From Endothia cerciana (taxonomy: Eukaryota; Ascomycota; Sordariomycetes; Diaporthales; Cryphonectriaceae), in assembly GCA_026119935.1 (NCBI GenBank), contig JALRMH010000043.1:62001-126000 (forward strand): DNA of 64,000 bases. The letters are read 5' to 3'. The notes beneath the pieces are model-generated. The model saw nothing but the letters and a program-made list of their open reading frames with translations. It searched no databases and was not told the origin of the DNA. This document shows positions 44,295 to 56,150 of this stretch, in pieces. Each line of letters opens with the position of its first letter. The stretch's first letter is position 1. The translations under genes and the position numbers were made by a program.

Positions 44295-45646
44295 TCAGAT
44301 CTTGACGGCGGCCTTCGCAAAGCCAACCTGCACCCCCCTCGCCAGGAAATAAACGACCACACTAACCGCCATACAGAGCCCACAGAACAGCTGCAGCCCT
44401 AGATAACCCCCACCCTGGGCCTGCACGATGGCGCCGGCGATGGGGCTCCCCGTGAGCGCGCCGAAGCTCATGATCGCCATGCCGGTGCCGGTGCGGATGC
44501 CGATCTGGCGGATGTCGCTCAGCTGGGCGATCAGGGTGGGCATGATCGAGATGAAGCCGCCGGACGCGAAGCCGAAGAGGGCGATGAAGGCGATGATAGC
44601 GGCCGACGAGCTCGCGGCGGGGATCCAGACGGCGAGGGTGATGACGGCGGACATCGCGGTGAGGGCGATCATGACGTTGAAGCGGCCAAACTTGTCGGCG
44701 GCTATGCCGGGGAGGATACGGCCGAAGATGCTGTTCACAAACCAGTCAGCAGTGTTTTTGTCTTCATTATCGCTACCATTCTTATTCTCTCCCCCCTAGA
44801 GAAGGGAAGGGGCGGGGTTGCGGCGCAAGCTCACCTCACAGCGTTCAGGATCGGGACGAGATAATCAATCAGGTCCTCACTCATGCCGGCATTCCTCGCC
44901 TGCAGCAGGATGAAATTATACGGGACAAACATCCCCCAATAGAACAAGAAGTTTGCGGCGAGCGTCAGCGCGAACGCGGGCTCTGTGAAGCCTCCGTAAT
45001 AATCCCTGGGAACCAGCGGCTTGGGGCGAGGCGGCAGCCTGGACTTGACGGTGACGCACGAGATGCTCAGCAGGCCCAGGAAGATGAACGCGACGACGCG
45101 CATGGTCCAGGGGAAGCCGACCTTGGGGATGAGCTTCTCGATCATGATGGGCATGACGAACCCGCCCAGGGAGGAGCCCGAGACCATGACGCCGTAGGCG
45201 ACGGCGCGCTTCTTGAAGAACCAGGACGCGACGCTCGTCATGCAGGCGTTGAACACGGCGGAGGAGGCCACGGCGGCGCAGACGGACTGCGCCAGGAAGA
45301 ATTGGTAGTACTGGGTCGCGAGGGAGGTCATCATCAGGCCGAAGACGTACACTGCCGTGCCGATGAGTAGCATCCACCGCGGTCCGTAGACGTCGAAGAC
45401 GCGTCCGAAGACGAGGCCGAAGAAGATCATAGCCCAGACCTCGGTCGCCGTGATCCAGGACACCGAGGAGGAGGAGTAAGAAGCCAGGGGACCAGTCTCG
45501 TAATACTCTTGGAACACACCAATGCAACTGACAAAGCCAAATGTGCAGAACAGCCCGCAGAATCCACCAAACACCACGGACCACGCCTGCACCCCGCCAT
45601 CAGGGAAGTCAGAGGGATGCCAGCCAGAGCCGGGCTGGGTTCCTGC

Positions 45647-45680
<34 letters not shown>

Positions 45681-45949
45681 GCAGCATCGTCCTTCCTCTG
45701 AGCCTTCTCCTGGTCTATATCAGACTCGGCGACCTCCTCTGGTTCCGCGATGATGTTTGCTAGTGTTTCTGTGTTCTGAGAGGGAATCCGCTCTAGTGAG
45801 GGCCGGGCTGACTCGTAGGGTCTCTGGTCAGCCTTTTCGAGGTCGCGTGCTGGTGTCGCAGCCGCGCCATTCCTATTGTGGGCCGCCATTTGTGTTGGCT
45901 CGTCCAGTGCTGTGGACGAGTCTGAGTATGCGCTGGCCGAGCCAGGCAT
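44295..45949 (-). CDS. MFS monocarboxylate-type transporter (MCT/Mch-like)
   Basis: A 516-aa carrier of the fungal monocarboxylate porter group. The long hydrophilic N terminus (about 115 residues) contains a poly-Ala run coded by GCA/GCT repeats; the membrane part opens with FPDGGVQAWSVVFGGFCGLF, the standard DGG-x-GW-type MCT motif, and continues with GVFQEYYE, SWITATEVWAMIFFGLVFG and YGPRWMLLIGTAVYVFGLMM. The C-terminal half has SIFGRILPGIAADKFGRFNVM and GFASGGFISIMPTLIAQLS. Two exons, 45949-44835 and 44730-44295, flank a 104-bp intron (GTGAGC..GAACAG) with matching phase. Substrates of fungal MCT relatives include riboflavin and short carboxylates in some cases, but many do not transport monocarboxylates, so none is assigned. 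Confidence 0.9.
45645..45686. repeat. GCA trinucleotide repeat within the MCT-like coding region
   Basis: An interrupted CAG-type array that encodes the poly-Ala stretch in the N-terminal cytosolic tail. Length variation here would be in-frame and tolerated. Confidence 0.9.
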
Positions 45950-47555
45950 TTTGAATGTTTGACCCTTCGCGTCGAGGTTGCAACAACGCTGTGAGACGGA
46001 GTCTTTTGTTCAGGCCGACTGGGCAACCTTGGTCAGGCAGTCAGCCGGAAGAGGGGGCGATGTGAGGTCGGCCGGGGAAGAAAATGGTGGGCCGCCGGTC
46101 AAAGGCTAGTGTTTAATAGTCCTTGGTAGATAGTCAAATAAGCCAGGTCTCCTGTGGAAATGCTGTAACTTCTGATGGCTTGTTGAAAGGGCGACTCCCA
46201 TAAGTTCGTGTTGAACAATGAAATAACAGGACTTTTAATCGGGGCATGTGGTGATGAGAAGATGGTCTGGAGCTTCCACGGAAAGGATAGCGTGTTGATC
46301 TTATCGTCACGACCACCCACGACCCCGGGCCCAGAAGGCAGCAGGAGGTAAGGATAATCTCGGAAATGGGAAACGGGTGACTCTAGAAGCAGCTTGATAA
46401 AACCGAACAAAAATCCTCGCCGCCTCTGGAAGCCCGGAGGTACAGACGGCGCTAAGCGCCATTGTGAGTGGAAGAATGGCCTAAGTCTAAGCCCTAGTCT
46501 TTAGAAACGCAATTCTGCGATCAAGCAATGCGATAGGACTTGCAGGACCCCGTAAAAGGCCGCGACCCACGTGCGGAGGACTGTCTGGCGAGTCTTATAG
46601 AGAGGAATTGGGCGTAGAGACAACACCGTCTGCTATTTGTGCCATCAGTCAACCTGCTTTGCGACGAGTGCAACGGAGAGAGAGAAAAAAACATTAAAAA
46701 AAAATTAAAAAAAATTGCCGCTCACGGCAATCCATACCCAGAGACGATGAACATACAGCCCCGATCGTTGGTGCACCCCCTGCAGCAGACACGCACGCGC
46801 TATTGCTTGTCTCCGAGGAGTCAATTACCGGTATCCCCATATCCGGTGTAGTTCAGAAGTTGCATTCCTAAGCACCGGGGATAGGTGAAGGAGCGAAAGA
46901 CGCGAGGCAGGCCAAGAAAGGGTGCCAGCACCACGAACGCCTTAGCGCACAGCCCTATGCATCCATCAACCATCAGACATGGTGTGCATCCTCGGGAATT
47001 GACCAGGTCCAGTGAGCTCTGTCCAGGGCTACGTCCGCACACCAAACATACCTACCATAGTACCGTCAAGGTAACAGGCTTGAGGCATGGAGCGCAAAGG
47101 GTGGACAGATCCGCGGATAGTCCGTCTAGGCCCGCGGCCGCAAATGACCGTCCCCGTCCCCAAATACCCCGTTTTTCGACGGCCCGGCTTTTCCATGTAG
47201 CTGCGGTTGAGCCAGGCCGATTTTCACGTCAACTCGGCTGGCCGAGCGGCTCGGAGCATGTCTCTGTGCCCAGTTCGTTCATTTACAAGTCTGGTGAATC
47301 TGTCGGAGCTCGGTCTGTGTGACGATTAGTTGCTGGGAGCTGCTGCGCCGCTGTGCTGCCGTGATGCTGCCGGTGCCGGTACGTCCCGTGCCAGTCCTGG
47401 GTTGCTGTGCTGAAGAGGGCTCAGGCTGAGAAAGACGTGTGTATTTTCTATCCGAGGCTCTTATGGTACATAGTGAATACATTGAGCAGAGACCGTTGCT
47501 CTGCTACAAGTTGCACTTTGGGTATTCTTGTCGAGTAACGTCGATGGGGAATCGA
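45950..47555. other. 1.6-kb intergenic region
   Basis: Holds the promoter of the MCT-like gene and the 3' region of the Aim24 gene. An A-rich block of three poly-A runs lies at about 46685-46716. No supported gene. Confidence 0.45.
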
Positions 47556-48867
47556 TCACCGCCCAACGAAATCCTTGAGGTCCTTGGTGTCTTCAAAGCG
47601 GACCTTTCCATCCTTTCCCACGCTGGCCATGTGAATGGCAACCGGCTTCTCAGCAGCACTCGCCGGTGTTGACGCGTGGGATGCTGATGCAGTTGCTTCC
47701 ACGTCTCTCTTCGGCTTCGCAGCTTGCTCCATAGCCTTGGGTACCACGCCGGCCTCCACATCTGCGATCTCATTCACGTCGTCTCTTGTCAACACGTCGC
47801 TGATCCTGACGCCACGGCTGGACATCAATATGGTCGTCGGACCTCTGAACTGCAAGAATAGCCTGTCCCCGAAAATTGACCTCCTCGTTGTTGTCCGCAG
47901 GCTGAAGAGCACCCTTGCCAAGAGCTTGTACACTGCCGTCTCCCTTGTATCCTTCAAGAACTTGGCCAGCCCCTTCGGCACAAGAGTCTCCGGTAGGGTG
48001 GGGACGGTCAACCTAATCCCGGAAGTCCTGAATCGGAAAGGCAAAGGGGCGTTCCTGTCCACGCTGTATGCCACTACGTGGCTGGGGTGCACAACCAGCT
48101 CCTCGCCTTCCGCCAGTGTGACCTGGTAAATCTGACCCGGCGCAGCAAGAGCAGCCATACCACGACCGGTGAGGTGGTGGTTCCCCCAGTGTGCAGGCGC
48201 TAGCCCGCGCTGGATCCTGGGTGTGATGGATAGGGTGTGGCCGGTCCATGCGAGGAGGGCGTTGCGCTGTGCGACCTGCCAGTCTGTAGTGCCGTCGAGG
48301 TGCAGGATGGAGAAGGTGGTGTTGGGGGACTTGGTCGCGATGAGGGCTGTTATTGGGGAGGTAGAGGAGATGCGCTGGTAGAGGAAGGGCATGCCAAGGA
48401 GCGCGTGGCGGAAGGGGCTGAGGAGGCTGAGGGTGGACTGGGCCTGACAAATTCAAGAGTCAGCCAGGGTCAACTCGAGCGGCAGTTCTGGTATGGATCC
48501 TACATTTTGTGCCTTTCCTGCGACCGTCACGAGCGTCCCTCGTCTAGTGTAGAGCTTCTGGGAGGCGGAGAGGGTGACGGAGAGGAGCGAGTAGGGCGAC
48601 CCGAGCACTTCAAAGCGAGCGTCTAGCACCCATGATATTAGTATCAAGCCCACGGGCAACCTCCTCTCCCCCAGGGGATGGAATACCTGCTGTCTCCCTG
48701 AGATCCTGCGCGGACGCGCCAAAGGCGTCACCTGCCACCTTTGGCGACTCCGTCGTCGGGGCAGCGCTGATCTGGATGGCGCGGCATTGTAGGCAGACGT
48801 GAGATGGTCGTATCCTGCTGAGAGGACGCCGGGCCACTCGTGACAGTGGCAATTGGCCTCGCATCAT
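47556..48867 (-). CDS. AIM24: Aim24-like mitochondrial biogenesis protein
   Basis: Homologue of yeast Aim24, an inner-membrane protein connected with MICOS and respiratory-complex assembly. Three exons, 48867-48687, 48622-48504 and 48443-47556, are joined by introns of 64 and 60 bp (GTATTC..GTGCTAG, GTAGGA..TTTGTCAG); phases agree and the product is 395 aa. The N terminus is Arg-rich with no acidic residues for 30 positions (RVARRPLSRIRPSHVCLQCRA), a good mitochondrial presequence. The Aim24 domain includes FEVLGSPYSLLSVTLSASQK, LYTRRGTLVTVAGK, TGRGMAALAAPGQIYQVTLA and LFLQFRGPTTILMSSRG. Two adjacent Met codons begin the frame, and the first was used. The C-terminal tail is Ala/Ser/Lys-rich. 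It is divergent from the kinesin gene across 857 bp. Confidence 0.92.
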
Positions 48868-49724
48868 GCTGGGCGAGGTTGTGGAAAGGGGAGTGTTGTG
48901 GGGTTGACGTCCTGTCGAGCTTGTATCACCAAAAATCGGAAATCAAGAATATGACGGAAGAGCTGCATCCCTGGTCCCCAGTAGGGGCGAGCACAGACCA
49001 CCTTGGACACTTACCAACAGGGATACACAGGTCCTGCGGGTCCCGGCCGAGATATGTCGGATCCGACGTTTTGTCATGAGGGTGCTGTAAGTCCTCTCCT
49101 GGGCCAGTCAGACTGTCAGGCTGCTACAGTGTCGGTATGGGTAACTGAGCAAAGGCAACGCTACATATATATGCTCATTGTAAGTGGTCAACTCAACTTG
49201 GTGCGGTGACCCTTGTGTACTTTGGTGAGACTCACAGTGCCTTTATACTTTCAACCGTGCCCGGGGTGATTAATGGATTTACTGAGTCCCTGATTGAGCA
49301 AGACCGTCAACAGTCCAAAGGGGGGTCAAGTTGGAGGACTCTACTATGAAAACTTTCCGTTGCCCTCGAATTGCGTTGACGGAGATGCTGAATGGCCGCC
49401 ACCGCGCCGAGTGACAGGGTGTGCCACAGCGCACGAGCCACTGAAGCTCCTCGCCGGGGTTGGCGCCACCCCTCGGCAAACAGGGGTGCAGCCTCGTTGC
49501 CCTCGCAACCAGGACATGCTGACCAGGGGCTTTCCGTTCCATAGTTCTGATGCCTGGCCTCGGACTGCAGCTCGGAGGCTCAAGCAACCAACACAACCTC
49601 AACCCTTTTTCGCCTTCCTTGCTGGTGGCGCGCTGCGACTTGTCGCCTGCGTCCTCCTTTTCTTATCATTGGTCTTTGCGGTTCCTTCTGCGTGGTTCGG
49701 ATCACTTGTTCATTCCTGACCAGC
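48868..49724. promoter_or_regulatory. Divergent intergenic region, Aim24 and kinesin
   Basis: An 857-bp spacer between two divergent start codons, so it must contain both promoters. No motif I can name with confidence and no supported gene. Confidence 0.45.
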
Positions 49725-52040
49725 ATGTCTGTCCGGGTCGTCGCGAGGATACGACCCCTGCTCGATGAAGAGCTCGAACGAGATGTGATTGTCCACGCAG
49801 ACCGCAAAGACGGCAGTCAGAGGGCCAATATCGTCAAGATTCCGAACCCGAAGAACGGAGCCGAGGAGTTCTCCTTCGCCTTCAATGGGGTGTACGACCA
49901 GGACACCACACAGGAGGAGCTGTTTACCGCAGAGGGTATGGTTGTATCAGACGGCGCCCTGGGCAGCCACGGGACCAACGCTGACCATGCTGCCCTTACA
50001 GTCTCACCGCACCTGAAAGCGCTCTTCCAAGGTCTCGACGTCACGATATTCGCATACGGTGTCACCGGAACAGGCAAGACCCACACGATGCGTGGAGGAC
50101 TGAAGCTGGCTGACAGAGGTGTCATCCCACGCCTGCTGAGCAACGTGTTCAGACGAGGAAAGAAGACCGCGAAGGACTCGGAGGGTGAAACAACAGTGCA
50201 CGTCGCCCTTTCATACTACGAGATCTATAACGACAAGGTCTTTGATCTGATGGAAGCTCCTGAGAGGCGAGCCCCATCCGGCCTCCCCCTGCGAGAGGCA
50301 AACGGGAAGACGAACGTGGTGGGGTTGTCGGAGCGGTCGTGCCGCGATTTGAAGGACTTCGAGGCACTGTATATCGAGGCAAACAACAACCGGGTAACGG
50401 CCGCCACCAAGCTTAACGCTCACAGCAGTCGTAGCCATGCCATCCTGCGTGTCAAGGTGACACAGACGACAGGCGACCGGGTCCTGGAGAGCACCGCGTC
50501 CGCCATCGACCTGGCCGGATCCGAGGATAATAGAAGAACAGAGAACAACCGAGAGCGGCTGGTTGAATCCGCCGCTATCAACAAGTCTCTCTTTGTCCTG
50601 TCGCAATGTGTCGAGGCGATTTCCCGAGGTGACAAACGGATTCCCTACCGCGAGTCCAAGATGACTCGCATCCTTTCCTTGGGCCAGAACAACGGCATCA
50701 CGGTCATGATCCTGAACCTCGCCCCGATGCGCAGCTATCACCTCGACACGCTGAGCAGCCTGAACGTCAGCTCCCGCGCCAAGAGGATCGAGGTGCGCGA
50801 GATCGAGAACGAAATCGTGTTCAAGCAGGCCCCACGTGCCATGACTCTGAGTGGAACGAGTATCCAGAGACAGCCTCTGCGCCCTTTGAACAACGCACAC
50901 AATGTCCATACAGGCACAACTGTTGCGAATAAGGAAAAGGCGGACAAGGAGAAGGACAAGCCAGTAAAGTTGTTCAGCGTGTACGCAGACAAGTCCAAGG
51001 CCGCCGCGGGCCGTCTAGCTACGACCGGTAGTTCATCACAGGCGCGCATGTGCAGCATCAGCAAGCGCAAGTCCGATGCCAATGACGGACAGGCTCGACC
51101 CGCCAAGATACTTCGTCCGTCCGCCACCTCTCGCCCCCAACCAGCCACTGCCGCACAGCCTTCCGTCACGATCTCGGCCGCCCAGATCGAGGAGATGGTC
51201 GAGCGCAAGGTCCAGGAGATACTTGCCTCCCGGGCAGCGACGGACTCGCAACAGAAGGAGCAGGATGCGGCACCTCCCCCACAGCCTGCACCAGTCGAGA
51301 TCAGCGAGGCCGTGCAACGGCGCCTGGAGGCTCTCGAGCAACGTATTGAGGGCCACGAAGGTGGAAACACCGGCAGGTCCGAGGGCATGCGGCTCCTACT
51401 GCAGGCACGAAAGCTCAAGGAGAAGGGCGACGACGAAGGGGCTCTCAGGAGCTACGAGTCCGCTCTGCGATACTTTCCTGGACAGGTCAAGCTTATGGGC
51501 AAGATTGAAAAGCTGAAGGCCAAGGCTGCGGGTGAGAACGCAGCGAATAATGCTGTCGAACACACTGAGGAGAACGTGGAGCCAGACCCAGTCCGCAGGC
51601 AAAAGACAAGAAAGCACTACAAGGCAGACAGCGACGAGGATGCCGACGACTCTGACTACAACGCCTCCGAGGCTGACGCAGACGAGGGCTACATTGATGC
51701 TGCATCCGTTAGAGTCAAGTCGAAATCCTCGAAGCCCTCGAAGGCCCGTCCTGCGGCATCCCGCCCTTGCCTCCCGACGCCGGAGAGCAGCTTCGGGAAC
51801 AGGCTTAACGCAGCGGATCTTCCCACCCCACGCACACAGAAGTTGCTCGATATCGTCAACTCGCGCGACGTAGATCTGATCAAGGGCCTGCATGGATTTG
51901 GGGCCAAGAAGGCACGGGATGTTGTTGAGCGGCTCGAGGGATATGATGGAGCCAAGATCATGTCGTTGGAGCAGCTCAGAAGCGTACCCGGGTTTGGCGG
52001 CAAGACACTGGAGAGGGCATGGGAGGGAGTCGAGTGCTGA
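49725..52040 (+). CDS. Kinesin-10/KIF22-like motor with C-terminal helix-hairpin-helix
   Basis: A chromosome-associated kinesin of the Kid/KIF22 type, which links microtubules to DNA in mitosis. The motor head is N-terminal: VRVVARIRPLL, P-loop GVTGTGKT (about residues 90-97), switch I NAHSSRSHAI and switch II DLAGSED. The end contains the helix-hairpin-helix pair of KIF22, IKGLHGFGAKKARDVVE and LRSVPGFGGKTLERAWE. The middle is Lys/Ala-rich with a short coiled coil and acidic stretches. I place a 66-bp intron at 49936-50001 (GTATGG..CTTACAG): it is a multiple of three and stop-free, so a naive reading adds 22 residues, but removing it gives TAEVSPHLKALFQGLDVTIF, the family pattern. That yields 749 aa. 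Start at 49725 begins directly at the motor. Confidence 0.92.
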   Translation: MSVRVVARIRPLLDEELERDVIVHADRKDGSQRANIVKIPNPKNGAEEFSFAFNGVYDQDTTQEELFTAEGMVVSDGALGSHGTNADHAALTVSPHLKALFQGLDVTIFAYGVTGTGKTHTMRGGLKLADRGVIPRLLSNVFRRGKKTAKDSEGETTVHVALSYYEIYNDKVFDLMEAPERRAPSGLPLREANGKTNVVGLSERSCRDLKDFEALYIEANNNRVTAATKLNAHSSRSHAILRVKVTQTTGDRVLESTASAIDLAGSEDNRRTENNRERLVESAAINKSLFVLSQCVEAISRGDKRIPYRESKMTRILSLGQNNGITVMILNLAPMRSYHLDTLSSLNVSSRAKRIEVREIENEIVFKQAPRAMTLSGTSIQRQPLRPLNNAHNVHTGTTVANKEKADKEKDKPVKLFSVYADKSKAAAGRLATTGSSSQARMCSISKRKSDANDGQARPAKILRPSATSRPQPATAAQPSVTISAAQIEEMVERKVQEILASRAATDSQQKEQDAAPPPQPAPVEISEAVQRRLEALEQRIEGHEGGNTGRSEGMRLLLQARKLKEKGDDEGALRSYESALRYFPGQVKLMGKIEKLKAKAAGENAANNAVEHTEENVEPDPVRRQKTRKHYKADSDEDADDSDYNASEADADEGYIDAASVRVKSKSSKPSKARPAASRPCLPTPESSFGNRLNAADLPTPRTQKLLDIVNSRDVDLIKGLHGFGAKKARDVVERLEGYDGAKIMSLEQLRSVPGFGGKTLERAWEGVEC

Positions 52041-53507
52041 TTGCTTAAGAAAGGAGGAGAAACCGGTCTGCCATGTGCCTCATCTGGCATGGGACGGCAC
52101 CGCGCTGCGTACTGAACATCTTCAAAAGGCCATCATCGAGCGTTTTCTCAGCCCTTTCTACATGCAAGGCGAGGCGTTACCAGGAGTCTGTCTGTTCTAA
52201 CGGGCAAGCATCATTGTGTCGAGATAAGTAGGGAGCAGCCGGATTGCATATCAGCGCACGGTGGTACGGCCTGAATAATACCGTTGTACAAGGTGATCGA
52301 CGTCCGGTTACACATATTGCTGCTGGTGTCTTACTCCCAGAGACACGGCCATGTGAATCCCTGGCTTTGACGTGGCCTCCTCCTTAATTACGGTCTCGCA
52401 CCCGCAGAGCACTCCTTGTCCACGCTCCTCCTACGGCACTTGACCACAGTCTACCCAAAGGCGGAGTCGTGCACCCTGGGGTAGCTCTGGTCTTGAGGTG
52501 TAGTCGGAACCTAACTGCTAATGATGTAGCTGACTTCAGATACCAGACAGGGTATTTCCGAGCCCTCTTCCCACGAGGCTGTTTGCGGTGGTCGTTCTCT
52601 TTATTTGAGGAGAGAGGAGGGGGTCCCTTCGGGTCGAGGCTGAAGCTGCAAGCTCATCTGCAAAACGTCTCTAGTGCTCTCGCCGACGAGGTCAAGAGGC
52701 CACACCACGCATTCTGCCCCTGGCAGGGAGCTCGAGCTTGTGACAGCAGGATCGGGCTTGTCAAGGCTGTCGAATATGTGTCGCTCTGGGCAAGCCTTCC
52801 CTACTAGCTGGCCGATTGCCTGAGACGGTGTCTGCGCTAGGGGTCTTGACAGCTCGGAAACGTGTCTCTTCCAGGGCCTGTCGATGGTCTGGGCATCGGC
52901 TTTCGCACTCCATGTCTGCAGGTCCCCCCTCGCAGGTTATGAACGAGATCGCCTTGTACGCCTCTTCCCGGGGAGGCTACATCACAAAGTTGCCTGCATG
53001 AGAATTTTCCCCTTTGGCTGTCACCTCCCTCTGCCAGACATATAAATCTTGATTGAACGGGCTGCCGGAACACTAATCCACATAGTCTGCGGACGGGGTC
53101 TATATGTACGGCATTTGCGGACGAGCATAAGAGAATTGTGCATAATAGATGGCTACGTTAGGCGGGTCCTCCTGGACGTCCGCGTCGTGTTGGTCGGCAT
53201 CAGGATAGCAAGCTCAAGTAGGCTTGATGTCACGAGCAGTTGAGAAGACCGATAGCGCCGCCGTTCAAGGCGGAGTTCGTTCCTATATTGAGCTAACCGT
53301 CAATGAGGCCGCTACTTCTTCTTGTCTGCCGGCCTCGCTCGCCCATCCCTCAACGGCAGCACACCCTGCTCTTGATCAGATCAGATCCATCAGCCATCAA
53401 GTGCTCCCATCCCCCGGGGCCTGTTCCCACCCCGGGCGTTGCTCGAGACATCAACTCACCAGACGAACCAGCTCCCCCCCCCCTCCCCCCCAGAGAAGTC
53501 CGTCAGG
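52041..53507. other. 1.5-kb intergenic region
   Basis: No supported gene; frames at 52469-52807 and 53049-53243 look random. The end of the region is CT-rich and finishes in C10-T-C7 (53474-53491), 16 nt upstream of the first permease start. Confidence 0.45.
53474..53491. repeat. C10-T-C7 tract upstream of the first permease start
   Basis: Eighteen pyrimidines, seventeen of them C, end 16 nt before the ATG at 53508, on the sense strand. Confidence 0.9.
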
Positions 53508-55488
53508 ATGGCTACCATGACCCCTTTCACCTCCGCTGGAACAGCCAAAGAGCTGGAGACGGACGGCGCGGCCCGCTCGTCACCCGCCCTCCCCGCCGGC
53601 GAGACCGCCCCCGCGAGCAGCCCGATCACGACCCGCCAGTTCGTACTGATGGCCGTCAGCGGGAGCATCGGGGCGGGCCTCTTCATCGCGTCCGGGGAGG
53701 CCCTGCAGAAGGGCGGGCCGGGCTCGCTGGTCCTGGCCTTCCTCGTCGTGGGCCTCGCCGTCTGGCTGACCATGTGCGCGCTGGGCGAGCTCGCCTCCAC
53801 GATCCCGGCCCGGGGGTCGTTCTACGACTACTCGGTCCGCTTCGTCTCCGAGTCGTGGGGCTTCGCGATGGGGTGGGAACTACGTCATCAACTTCATGCT
53901 CATCGTGGGCTTCGAGATCACGGTTCATCGTCCGGCTGGCCAGGTACTGGGTGGGCGCGGACGCGTCGGTGCTGTCCTCAGGGGTCATCGCGGCCGTCCC
54001 GGCGTGCCAAGTGGCGCTGGCCGCCGCCCAGTGGTTCGGGCCGAGGTGGTATGGCGAGGCGGAGCACTTCTTTGGGGTCCTGAAGGTGTTCATCTTGGCG
54101 CCGTTCATGGTCACGGCCGTCGTGATCGCGTCTGGCGGGACTCCGGAGGCCGGCGGAAGAGGGTTCGAGAATTACCTTCAGTATGATCCATTTTCTCAGT
54201 AGTCCTGGTTCTCTGTCTTTTTTTTTTTTTTCCCTTTTTTTTTCTTCCCCCTTCTCTTGTATATAAAAAAGTTGTCCTGCTTTCTTTTCTTCTTGCCCGT
54301 CTTTCTTCCTCTCCTCGGTCTCAACAATCAGCGTAGCACTGTTCGTCGCTATACTGGACGTCGCTATACTGGAGCCGGCTGACGACCTCCCTCCTGCAGC
54401 GACCAAGCATTCCGGAACGGCTTCAGGAGCGCCATCTCCGTCCTCACCGCGGCGGGGATGGCCTACGGGGGCACCGAGATGCTCGGCGTCGCCGCGGCCG
54501 CGTGCGCAGAGCCGCGCAGGGTGATGCCCCTCGGCGCGCGGCTCGTCGCCGGCCGCATCCTCGCCTGCTACTGCGCGCCCCTCTTCGCCCTCGGCCTGGT
54601 CCTGCGGCCGTCGGCCCTCGAGGACCCCGCCGTCGCCGGCCTGACCGCATCGCCCTTCGTCGTCGCCGTCCGGCTCGCGGGCGTCCGGTACCTGCCGGGC
54701 GTCATCAACGCGGCCCTCATCGCCAGCGTCTTCAGCATGGGCAGCGCGGCCGTGTTCGCGTCCTCGCGGGCGCTGGCGGCCATCTGCGGGCGCCGCATGG
54801 GGCCCCGTGCCCTGGCCGGTCTCTCCGGCCGCGGCGTGCCCCGGGCCGCGCTGGCCGTGGTCTTCGGCGTCGCGATGCTGGCGTGGCTCGCCGCGGTCCG
54901 GAACGGGACCGAGGTCTTGGGGTGGCTGCTCGCCCTGGCCAGCGTGAGCAACCTCTTCACGGTCAGTATTTTTTTATTTTTATTTTATTTTTTTATTCTT
55001 CTTTCTTTCTCTTCCCCCCCCCCCCCCCCCCCCCCCCCAAAAGCAACCTCCCTCCTGTTTTGGCTTACATACTGACGATGGCCGGCAGTGGGTCAGCATC
55101 AACGTCTGCCACATCCGCTTCCGCAGGGCCCTGAGGCTGCAGGGCCGCAGCACCGACGGGGTTGGGTGGAGGGCGTGCTGCGGCGTCTGGGGCAGCCGCC
55201 TCGCCGCGGGCATGATCGTCTGCATCATGGTCGCGCAGGTCGCGAGCGCCGCCCTGCCCCCCCGTCATCGCCGACGATGGCGGCGGCGGCACGACGCCCT
55301 ACGCCGTGTTCCTCATGAGGGGGGTCCTGGGGTTCGTCGTCGCCGCCGTGCTGTACGTCGGGCACCTGCTCTACGTGGCGCGCCGGGGGGGTAAGCCCTG
55401 GAGGGAGATGCTGCTCGTCCCGGTCGACAGGATGGCGCTGCCTGAGCTGGATGCCGCCCGGTCGCCGTCGCCGGGCGGGCGGGGCTGA
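53508..55488 (+). pseudogene. Amino-acid permease (YAT family) with three +1 frame breaks
   Basis: Homologous to fungal general amino-acid permeases: RQFVLMAVSGSIGAGLFIASG, GPGSLVLAFLVVGLAVWLTM, ALGELASTIPARGSFYDYS, then NYVINFMLIVGFEI, RYYGEAEF-like (RWYGEAEHFFGVLKVFI), AFRNGFRSAISVLTAAGMAY, GGTEMLGVAAAACAEP, SVFSMGSAAVFASSRALA and WVSINVCHIRFRRALRLQGR. Introns at 54181-54400 and 54962-55088 keep frame. Three single-base insertions break it: an extra G at 53875-53877, an extra T at 53924-53925 and an extra C in the C7 run at 55257-55263. Removing one base at each place would restore family similarity throughout, so the breaks are recent or are assembly errors. Both introns are longer than usual and contain homopolymers, the second a C25 tract. 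It is convergent with an intact permease gene. Confidence 0.75.
55014..55038. repeat. C25 homopolymer in a permease intron
   Basis: Twenty-five consecutive C within the second intron (54962-55088), directly after a CT-rich stretch. It is the longest homopolymer in the window. Confidence 0.95.
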
Positions 55489-56150
55489 CGGGGAGAAGCC
55501 GGGGGATGCATAGCCAAGTACCCGCCTGGGAAGCATGAAGGGGTGGTAGGGGGAGGTGGGGAGGGACTTATCATGGCAGAAGCTTCTATGCGTTTGAATT
55601 GCGTACGGATACCCTTGGATCACTATTACTCATGCCTTGCATATAGTGATATAGCTCGAGTTCTGTACTCCTTTATAAGGACCCGCGTGTCATCATATCC
55701 TCTTGTGTTAGGCTGGTATATGTTCCTTTTTTTCCTTTTTTTTTCTTTTTCTTTCTTCTTTTTCCTTTCTCTGTTGAATTGTCTCCGCGGCCAGCAGCAG
55801 ACATTTTGTATGATTTATCCATATCAGGCTGTGGACTTCCCTTGACAATGTTCGGGTCTCGATGCCACCCTCAAAACAAATTGATCTCTTCTGGTTTTTT
55901 TTGTTTTTTTTTCTTTCTCATGAGTCCTTGAGAGGGATGTGATCCCCTTTCAGATGTGCGACAGGGGCTTTCTCAACAACCATCTTGGTGAGAATATACT
56001 TTTGTCTGCGACTTGTACGGTATATTATTTTATAGTATAGCATTGCCCTTTATAGGCTGTAGTGTACTACTACGCCCCCCCCCCCCCCATCCCCGTAGCT
56101 TAGTGTAATTGGTTACTATGGTATAGCTGGCCCTCCCGGCCGCGCGCAGC
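55489..56150. other. Convergent spacer between two permease genes
   Basis: About 660 bp with T-rich tracts (55726-55790, 55894-55915) and a C14 tract at 56075-56088. It contains the 3' ends of both permease genes and no gene of its own. Confidence 0.5.
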
